From NCBI GenBank assembly GCA_002709955.1, contig PAQY01000003.1, positions 128,150 to 192,149 on the forward strand: a stretch of 64,000 bases of DNA, written 5' to 3'. Shown here one piece after another: positions 35,872 through 41,956 of this stretch. Origin of the DNA: Rhodospirillaceae bacterium. Lineage in GTDB: Bacteria; Pseudomonadota; Alphaproteobacteria; UBA8366; Aestuariispiraceae. The position numbers were made by a program, and so were the translations under genes. The first letter of the stretch is position 1. Every line of letters begins with the position of its first letter. Under the pieces are notes generated by a model. That model saw nothing but the letters and a program-made list of their open reading frames with translations, searched no databases and was not told where the DNA came from.

Positions 35872-37274
35872 TGGTGTGGACGGCTCCACCCAAACGGCAT
35901 CACGATGTGCCATATTGGTGCTGTTTGAAACCAACAGTGGGAAGGAGCCATTCACATGACGATTACAACACTCGGGATTGATCTCGCCAAGTCGGTTTTC
36001 CAGTTGCACGGTGTGAACGCGCGAGGGGCCGTTGTTTTGCAGAAGAAGCTGCGGCGTGGCGCTGTTCTCACTTTTCTGAGTAAACTCGAGCCATGCCTGA
36101 TCGGCATGGAGGCTTGCGCCACGTCGCATTACTGGGCGCGGTAGATTGCAGCTCTTGGACATACAGTACGTTTGATCCCACCTTCCTATGTGAAGCCCTA
36201 CGTCAAACGACAAAAGAACGATGCCGCAGATGCTGAAGCCATCTGTGAGGCAGTCACGCGCCCGAACATGCGCTTTGTGGCCGTAAAGACTGAGGAGCAG
36301 CAAGGTGTTCTTGTACTACACCGTTCTCGCGACCTTCTGATGCGACAGCGTACGATGATCCTCAATGCAATCCGCGCTCATTTTGCTGAGTTTGGGATTA
36401 TCACTGCGCAGGGACCTCGAAAGGTGATCGACCTGGTTAGCCGACTTCGTGATGATGATAGCCTTGGACTGCCGGATGTTGTCCGCTCCGCGCTTTTGGC
36501 TTTGGCGATTCAACTCGACAGTCTGGCTGTCGAGGCTCGAAATATCGAACGGCGACTGATGGCATGGCACAAACAGAGTGTGGCAAGTCAGCGACTTGAG
36601 ACAATCCCGGGCGTCGGCATCCTAACGGCGACCGCGCTTGCCGCCAGCGTGCCTGACCCGAGTGTGTTCAAATCCGGTCGCCAGTTTGCAGCCTATCTTG
36701 GCCTCGTGCCCAGACAGAACTCGTCGGGTGGCAAAGATCGTCTTGGGCATATATCGAAGATGGGCAACGGTTATCTACGCAAGCTGCTTGTTGTTGGCGC
36801 GACCTCTGTCACGCGACGAGCGCCAACCATCGACACACGTACTGGCGTCTGGGTCAGATCCCTCCTCAAATGCAAGCCGATACGGGTTGTGACAGTCGCC
36901 ATCGCTAACAAGGCCGCACGTATTGCGTGGGCGCTGCTCACAAAGGAAGAAGCCTATAAGGCAGCCTCGGCTAGCTGAACAGGGCCAACTATGGGGCCAA
37001 CTAAACGGAAAAGAACACGCGGCGCACGATCCAGCCGCAATGAGATGCAAGGGCTAGCGTGAGTGATGATGATCAAACGGGACCGCTACCAGGACACCCC
37101 GAAGTGGTGTCTGGGCATTAAAGCTCGATTGTCTGATTGGGACCTGGCATGCGGACTTCATCAGGGCCAGTGGCTGTATGCATCGCGTCAAAAGGCCGGA
37201 CACATGACCGCACCCCGCAACGATCAAAATCAGCTCAAATCAGCCCTTGCGCAAAAGGAGCCGTCCACACATGA
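35866..37274 (+). mobile_element. IS110-family (IS1111-like) insertion element
   Basis: The ends are marked by the 14-base subterminal inverted repeat GTGTGGACGGCTCC, at 35874-35887 and, inverted, at 37257-37270. Outer limits are approximate because this family has no true terminal repeats. The transposase lies at 35956-36978. About 280 bases follow it before the right repeat, the place where IS110 elements hold the bridge-RNA-type region. The left end abuts the truncated IS6 transposase. Confidence 0.75.
35956..36978 (+). pseudogene. IS110-family transposase with a nonsense codon
   Basis: The reading frame has 340 codons, normal for the family. The N-terminal DEDD RuvC-like domain begins GIDLAKSVFQLHG and continues KQKNDAADAEAICEA. 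The C-terminal domain has the Tnp_IS116/110 motif IPGVGILTATALAAS with FAAYLGLVPRQNSSGGK. A TAG at 36142-36144 interrupts the frame after HYWAR. It fits a single G-to-T change of GAG, since the frame on both sides is intact. An AAGGAG lies upstream of the ATG. Unless the stop is read through, the element is inactive. Confidence 0.9.
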
Positions 37275-37467
37275 CACCACCCGCGTTTGCAAACCATCCC
37301 GGCAGTAATCAGGTTCAATTGGAAACCTCAATTGTCCCACTTTCAGCATTTTAGTTTAAAACCATATCCGTAAAATAAAACGATCTATACTGAGTAAAAT
37401 GCTTGTCGACATCGAAATTCCTATGCCATGATGCTGTATGGATGGAGACAGAAAACAAGGGTAAAAA
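36979..37467. other. IS110 right end and promoter region of the pic cluster
   Basis: The first 290 bases are the non-coding right part of the IS110-type element. After about 37275 comes AT-rich DNA leading to the picC-like gene. The sequence TCTATACTGAGT at 37384-37395 resembles half of the CAGTATACTG site found upstream of other pic units. No gene is seen. Confidence 0.6.
37384..37395. promoter_or_regulatory. PicR operator-like site A
   Basis: TCTATACTGAGT contains TATACTGA, the inverted form of the TCAGTATA found at sites B and C. It lies about 75 bases before the picC-like start. The match is weaker than at site B, with one half-site well conserved. Confidence 0.45.
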
Positions 37468-38430
37468 ATGTCAAAAATTATGAAAATTGCCTTTGAAGAG
37501 CACTTTATGACACCAGGATTTCAGGAATACTCAAAGAGTTTTCTGGGATTGATTGATAGTGATGTCGCTCAAAAAATTACTCAGCGTCTATCTGATTTTG
37601 ATGATGAACGCCTTAAACTCATGGATGCGCATGACATTGAGCTGACGGTTTTGTCGCAAACTGGTCCTGGTGTTCAAGGAGAAACGGACACAGCACGCGC
37701 AATTGAACGCGCCCGCTATAGTAATGATTTTCTGGCGGATCGCATCAGCGCCCATAAGGGCCGATTGGGTGGGTTTGCGGTTCTTCCAATGCAGGATCCA
37801 AAAGCTGCTTCGGAAGAACTTGAGCGCGCCGTAACGCAATTGGGTCTGAAGGGGGCGCTGGTGAATGGCCACACTGGTGGCACCTATTACGATGCCCCGC
37901 AATACGATGTTTTTTGGGAACGGCTTCAGGCCCTGGATGTCCCCTTCTATTTGCATCCGACCGATGCAAAGACACAACCGTTTAGCTTTGCTGACCATCC
38001 GGAAATGCAAGGTGCGACCTGGGGCTGGGGTGTAGAAACGGCCAGCCATGCATTGCGCCTGCTATTCGGAGGGGTCTTTGATCGCTTTCCCAACATAAAG
38101 ATTGTCTTGGGACATATGGGTGAGGGATTGCCCTATCTGCGGTGGCGCTTTGACAGTCGCTTTGCCGTCTATCATCACGGTATCAAGCTGGCGCGCAAGC
38201 CGTCCGAGTATCTGGGATCGAACATCGTCATCACAACATCAGGTGTCTGCTCGCATCCCGCTTTGATCGGCGCGATTGGAGAATTGGGAGAGGACGCGGT
38301 CATGTTCTCGATCGACTATCCTTATGAGAGCACCGAAGAGGCCTGCACCTTCATTGAGACAGCGCCGCTGGATGATGCAACCCGCCGCAAAGTGTGCCGC
38401 GACAATGCCGCGCGCCTTTTCAAACTTTAA
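37468..38430 (+). CDS. picC: 3,6-dihydroxypicolinate decarboxylase (amidohydrolase family, PicC)
   Basis: The protein is 320 residues of the ACMSD/gamma-resorcylate decarboxylase branch of amidohydrolase_2. Predicted metal or catalytic residues are E10 and H12 in FEEHF, H163 in YLHPTD, H216 in LGHMGEG and D283 in FSIDYPYES. The family performs non-oxidative decarboxylation of hydroxylated ring acids. Followed by genes for all steps of 2,5-dihydroxypyridine breakdown, it best fits PicC, which turns 3,6-dihydroxypicolinate into 2,5-dihydroxypyridine. An AGGG precedes the ATG. It is the first gene of a plus-strand run to 41751. Gamma-resorcylate decarboxylation is the alternative but lacks a partner pathway here. 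Confidence 0.85.
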   Translation: MSKIMKIAFEEHFMTPGFQEYSKSFLGLIDSDVAQKITQRLSDFDDERLKLMDAHDIELTVLSQTGPGVQGETDTARAIERARYSNDFLADRISAHKGRLGGFAVLPMQDPKAASEELERAVTQLGLKGALVNGHTGGTYYDAPQYDVFWERLQALDVPFYLHPTDAKTQPFSFADHPEMQGATWGWGVETASHALRLLFGGVFDRFPNIKIVLGHMGEGLPYLRWRFDSRFAVYHHGIKLARKPSEYLGSNIVITTSGVCSHPALIGAIGELGEDAVMFSIDYPYESTEEACTFIETAPLDDATRRKVCRDNAARLFKL

Positions 38431-38444
38431 GAAAGCTCCTCCTT

Positions 38445-39197
38445 ATGACTCGATCTTTTCGTATCGGACAAATTGTCCCCAGTTCCAACACCACCATGGA
38501 AACTGAGATTCCGGCACTGTTGACGGCCAGACAGACCATTCTACCGGAACGCTTCACCTTTCATTCCAGTCGTATGCGCATGAAAACGGTCCGCAAGGAA
38601 GAGCTGGCCGCAATGGATGCACAATCCGATCGCTGCGCTCTGGAGCTTAGCGATGCACGCATGGATGTCATGGGGTATGCCTGCCTGGTTGCAATCATGT
38701 CGATGGGCCATGGCTACCACCGCACATCATCTGAGCGATTGCATCAGGTCACCGTATCGAATGGTGGCCCGTGCCCAGTAGTTACCAGTGCCGGGGCGCT
38801 GTGTGATGCCCTGGGTGTGATTGGGGCAAAGCGGGTTGCGCTGGTCGCACCTTATATGAAGCCACTAACCGAAATGGTCGTCGATTACATCCAAAATGAA
38901 GGATATGAGGTGGCCATTTGGCGCGCCCTTGAGATCCCAGACAATTTGGAGGTGGGGCGTCATGATCCTGCCAAACTGCCCGGAATTGTCTCCGAGATGA
39001 ATGTCGGGGACGTCGATGCAATCATCCTGTCCGCCTGTGTCCAAATGCCATCCTTGCCTTCCGTTGGCTTGGTGGAGGCGATGACGGGCAAGCCTGTGAT
39101 CACGGCGGCTATTTCGACAACCTATGCAATGCTGAAAGAGTTGGGATTGGAACGCCGGGTTCCGGGTGCAGGTGCGCTTCTGTCTGGTGCGTATTAA
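38445..39197 (+). CDS. picG: Maleate cis-trans isomerase
   Basis: The protein is 250 residues from ATG 38445; an earlier in-frame start overlaps the preceding gene. It belongs to the Asp/Glu racemase fold, maleate isomerase group, with the N-terminal GQIVPSSNTTMETEIPALL. The catalytic cysteines are C80 (MGYACLV) and C198 (LSACVQMPS). Their spacing of 118 equals that of the C76/C194 pair known in NicE. It converts maleate to fumarate, the last step, which feeds the TCA cycle. NicE and MaiA are names used for homologues. Confidence 0.92.
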   Translation: MTRSFRIGQIVPSSNTTMETEIPALLTARQTILPERFTFHSSRMRMKTVRKEELAAMDAQSDRCALELSDARMDVMGYACLVAIMSMGHGYHRTSSERLHQVTVSNGGPCPVVTSAGALCDALGVIGAKRVALVAPYMKPLTEMVVDYIQNEGYEVAIWRALEIPDNLEVGRHDPAKLPGIVSEMNVGDVDAIILSACVQMPSLPSVGLVEAMTGKPVITAAISTTYAMLKELGLERRVPGAGALLSGAY

Positions 39198-39209
39198 GGG
39201 GGGAATGCG

Positions 39210-40034
39210 ATGACAAACTTACTGTATGGCGCAAATGTGAATGCGAATGGTATACGCCAACATTACCTGCGCTATGGCGGGTCTGACGGCGTGCGCAAAG
39301 ACCGCGACCCCGTAATCGTGATTCCGGGTATCACCAGCCCAGCCATCACCTGGGGTTTTGTCGGTGAACATATCGGCGCATGTTTCGACACCTATATTCT
39401 GGATGTTCGTGGGCGCGGTCTATCGGAGGCCTCTGACAGTCTGGACTACGGCATCAATGCGCAAGCCGACGATGTGCTGGAATTTGCAAAAGCCTTGGGT
39501 CTATCGCGCTACAGCCTTGTTGGACATTCCATGGGGGCACGCATCGGCATGCGCGCCTTGCGCCGTGGCGATACCAGTCCGCAGCGTTTGGTTATGGTTG
39601 ATCCGCCCGTCTCTGGGCCGGGTCGTCGCGAATATCCTTCCAAGCTGCCCTGGTATATCGACAGCATGGCGGCGGCGCGTAAGGGCATGGATGCGGACGC
39701 GATGCGCGCCTTCTGCGCAACCTGGACTGAAGAGCAATTGCTGTTGCGGGCAGAGTGGCTGCATACCTGCGACGAGCGCGCCATCCGTCAAAGCTTTGAC
39801 GAATTCCACACCGATGATTTCCATGCTGACATTCCCCATGTGACACAGCCTGTTCTGCTGGTGCGTGCTGGCAAGGGCGGCGTGATTCTGGATGAGGATG
39901 TGGCGGAAATGCAATCCATGAAACCGGATATGCTGGTCTCAACCGTTGCGAATGCGGGCCATATGATCCCCTGGGATGATGAACCGGACTTTTATCGATC
40001 CATGGGTGATTTCCTGGGTGCAACCATTGCGTAG
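39210..40034 (+). CDS. picE: N-formylmaleamate deformylase (alpha/beta hydrolase)
   Basis: The protein is 274 residues. The alpha/beta hydrolase triad is S107 in GHSMGA, D131 in VMVDPPVSGPGRR and H251 in AGHMIPWDD. The start region (NGIRQHYLRYGG), VIPGITSPAITWGFV, and WTEEQLLLRAEWLHTC are close to NicD/PicE. It hydrolyses N-formylmaleamate to maleamate and formate. The gene is 12 bases behind the isomerase gene. The formate could be used by the Fds enzyme encoded at 18-24 kb. Confidence 0.93.
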   Translation: MTNLLYGANVNANGIRQHYLRYGGSDGVRKDRDPVIVIPGITSPAITWGFVGEHIGACFDTYILDVRGRGLSEASDSLDYGINAQADDVLEFAKALGLSRYSLVGHSMGARIGMRALRRGDTSPQRLVMVDPPVSGPGRREYPSKLPWYIDSMAAARKGMDADAMRAFCATWTEEQLLLRAEWLHTCDERAIRQSFDEFHTDDFHADIPHVTQPVLLVRAGKGGVILDEDVAEMQSMKPDMLVSTVANAGHMIPWDDEPDFYRSMGDFLGATIA

Positions 40035-40066
40035 GTCTTACGACTCATTTCCGAGGAGGAGATACA

Positions 40067-41110
40067 ATGCCAATCAGTGATCATCAGATGATAGAATCCT
40101 GGCGCGAGGTTCTGCGCCTGTCCAATTTGGAAAAGGGGCAGATCGTTACGATCCTGACCAGTGTCGCGACACATCCGCAAACCTTACAGACAGCGAAAAT
40201 CGCTGCTCAGTCCATGGGGGCGATTGTCAGCCAATTGGATCTACCGCCCGTAAATGGTGAAAAGGCCTTTAGTCGCGATGCCCTGGCCTATCTGGGTACG
40301 ACGCCTTTGACCGGCAACCGCGCTGCCATTGCGGCCCTGACGGAAAGTGATCTCGTTCTGGACCTGATGACGCTGCTGTTCTCACCCGAGCAGTTGGATA
40401 TCCTGAAGACGGGTACGAAAATCCTGCTGGCTGTGGAACCACCGGAAGTTTTGGCCCGCATGGTGCCAACGCTGGAGGACAAGGCCCGCGTTGCCCATGC
40501 GGCCAAACAGATTGAAGGCGCGAAGGAAATGCGGGTCTCGTCCCCCGCTGGAACAGATCTCGTGTGTATATTGGGGGAGTTCCCCGTGATCCAGGAGTAT
40601 GGCTTTGTCGATGAGCCCGGACGATGGGATCACTGGCCCAGTGGGTTCGTTCTGACCTTTCCAAATGAGGGCGGCAGCAACGGGACCATTGTCGTTGACC
40701 AAGGCGATATCCTGTTGCCCCAGAAATCCTATTGCCGTGATCCCATAACGATCACCATGCAAGGCGGTCGCGCGACGCGCATCGAAGGGGGCGTGGATGC
40801 TGAACTGCTGCGCGAATACATGGCCAGCTTCAATGATCCAGAAGCGTATGCCATGTCCCATATTGGCTGGGGCCTGCAGCCACGCGCGAAATGGTCAACG
40901 CTGGGCCTGTATGATCGGGAAGCAACCATTGGCATGGATGCCCGTGCTTATGCCGGAAATTTCCTGTTCTCGCTGGGGCCGAATAATGAGGCGGGCGGCA
41001 GCAGAACAACCGCCTGTCACATGGATATCCCACTGCGCAATTGCACCGTCAGCATCGATGACCAGATTGTTGTGAAAGACGGCGTGCTCGTCTCGGAGAA
41101 TGCAGCATGA
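40067..41110 (+). CDS. picD: 2,5-dihydroxypyridine 5,6-dioxygenase
   Basis: The protein is 347 residues. The Fe(II) ligands of the NicX family appear at exactly the known positions: H265 in AMSHIGWGLQP, H318 and D320 in ACHMDIPL. The enzyme opens the ring of 2,5-dihydroxypyridine with O2 to give N-formylmaleamate, without other cofactors. A GAGGAG precedes the ATG. It overlaps the next gene by 4 bases (ATGA). It is named nicX in nicotinate clusters; picD is used here because the upstream genes fit picolinate. Confidence 0.95.
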   Translation: MPISDHQMIESWREVLRLSNLEKGQIVTILTSVATHPQTLQTAKIAAQSMGAIVSQLDLPPVNGEKAFSRDALAYLGTTPLTGNRAAIAALTESDLVLDLMTLLFSPEQLDILKTGTKILLAVEPPEVLARMVPTLEDKARVAHAAKQIEGAKEMRVSSPAGTDLVCILGEFPVIQEYGFVDEPGRWDHWPSGFVLTFPNEGGSNGTIVVDQGDILLPQKSYCRDPITITMQGGRATRIEGGVDAELLREYMASFNDPEAYAMSHIGWGLQPRAKWSTLGLYDREATIGMDARAYAGNFLFSLGPNNEAGGSRTTACHMDIPLRNCTVSIDDQIVVKDGVLVSENAA

Positions 41111-41751
41111 GCGAAGACCTTGTAACCCTGGAGCCCTATCGTCGACAGGGCTTTGGCAGCCAGATGGATTTTATCGGCGGTGTTGGTTTGCTGATTATTG
41201 ATCTAGTGAATGGTTTTGCAGATCCTGAAATTTTCGGGGGAGGTAATATTCCAGGTGCCATTGCTGAAACAGAAAAGCTTTTAGCCGAGGCCAGAGCCGC
41301 AGGATGGCCCGTTGCCCATAGCCGTATTGTCTATGCAGATGATGGCAGCGATCACAATATCTTTTCGGTCAAAGTACCCGGCATGCTGACGCTTACCGAA
41401 AATGCCCATCGCAGTCAGATTGTTCCAGAACTGACACCTGTATCTGGTGAACTGGTGGTTCGAAAGAATGTCCCTTCTGCTTTTTTTGGCACTAATCTGG
41501 CACCCTGGCTGACGGAGCGTGGCGTTCGGACTCTTGCCATTGCCGGTGCTGTCACAAGCGGTTGTGTCAGGGCCAGCGTCGTGGATGCAATGTGCTACGG
41601 CTTCCGTCCCGCAGTGATTTCAAATTGTGTCGGTGATCGTGCGATCGCGCCACATGATGCCAATCTGTTCGACATGGGTCAGAAATACGCTGAGGTTCTA
41701 AATCTGCAAGACGCACTTCCACGTTTGAAAGAGGCATCGACTAGGCCTTAA
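41107..41751 (+). CDS. picF: Maleamate amidohydrolase (isochorismatase family)
   Basis: The protein is 214 residues with the cysteine-hydrolase triad D32 (LLIIDLVNGF), K120 (LVVRKNVPSAF) and C153 (AVTSGCVRAS), plus the cis-peptide AVTSG. It hydrolyses maleamate to maleate and ammonia. It overlaps picD by 4 bases, so the two are translationally coupled. It ends the first plus-strand pic operon. A 205-bp intergenic region with a promoter-operator follows. Confidence 0.94.
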   Translation: MSEDLVTLEPYRRQGFGSQMDFIGGVGLLIIDLVNGFADPEIFGGGNIPGAIAETEKLLAEARAAGWPVAHSRIVYADDGSDHNIFSVKVPGMLTLTENAHRSQIVPELTPVSGELVVRKNVPSAFFGTNLAPWLTERGVRTLAIAGAVTSGCVRASVVDAMCYGFRPAVISNCVGDRAIAPHDANLFDMGQKYAEVLNLQDALPRLKEASTRP

Positions 41752-41871
41752 CTTTATGCGGTAACGCTGATAATTGCTGAAAAGGTCACCATTCCGAGAC
41801 AGAACGGGTATCTTGGTTGAAAATCCTTATTTTGGGATGAATTTATATCTCTAATGGATGGATTGACTTTC

Positions 41872-41901
41872 TTGCAGCAAAATTATTTGATCAGTATACT
41901 G
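41872..41901 (+). promoter_or_regulatory. Promoter with overlapping PicR operator-like site B
   Basis: A TTGCAG at 41872-41877 and TATACT at 41895-41900 are separated by 17 bases, a sigma70-type arrangement. The -10 box is inside the perfect palindrome CAGTATACTG (41892-41901). The flanks ATCAGTATACTGCTTAA match site D at 46120-46135. A MarR dimer bound here would cover the -10 box. The site lies 56 bases before the fused oxygenase start. Confidence 0.65.
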
Positions 41902-41956
41902 CTTAAATATAAAAAACAATTGCCACAATGATTGGCAGGATGGAAGGGAAAGTCAG

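Noticed and set aside
35209..37335. Terminal inverted repeat of the IS6 element (ATTGAGG near 35212, CCTCAAT near 37325)
   Set aside because: Only about seven bases match and the IS110 element intervenes. The IS6 tail expected right of IS110 is not seen.
40269..40861. Antisense open frames over the 2,5-dihydroxypyridine dioxygenase gene
   Set aside because: They are shadows of a gene with all three Fe(II) ligands at the expected positions.
37468..41751. Nicotinate degradation (nic) instead of picolinate
   Set aside because: The lower pathway is shared, but there is no NicC-type flavin hydroxylase. The PicC-like decarboxylase and the Rieske oxygenase with its beta subunit fit the picolinate route.
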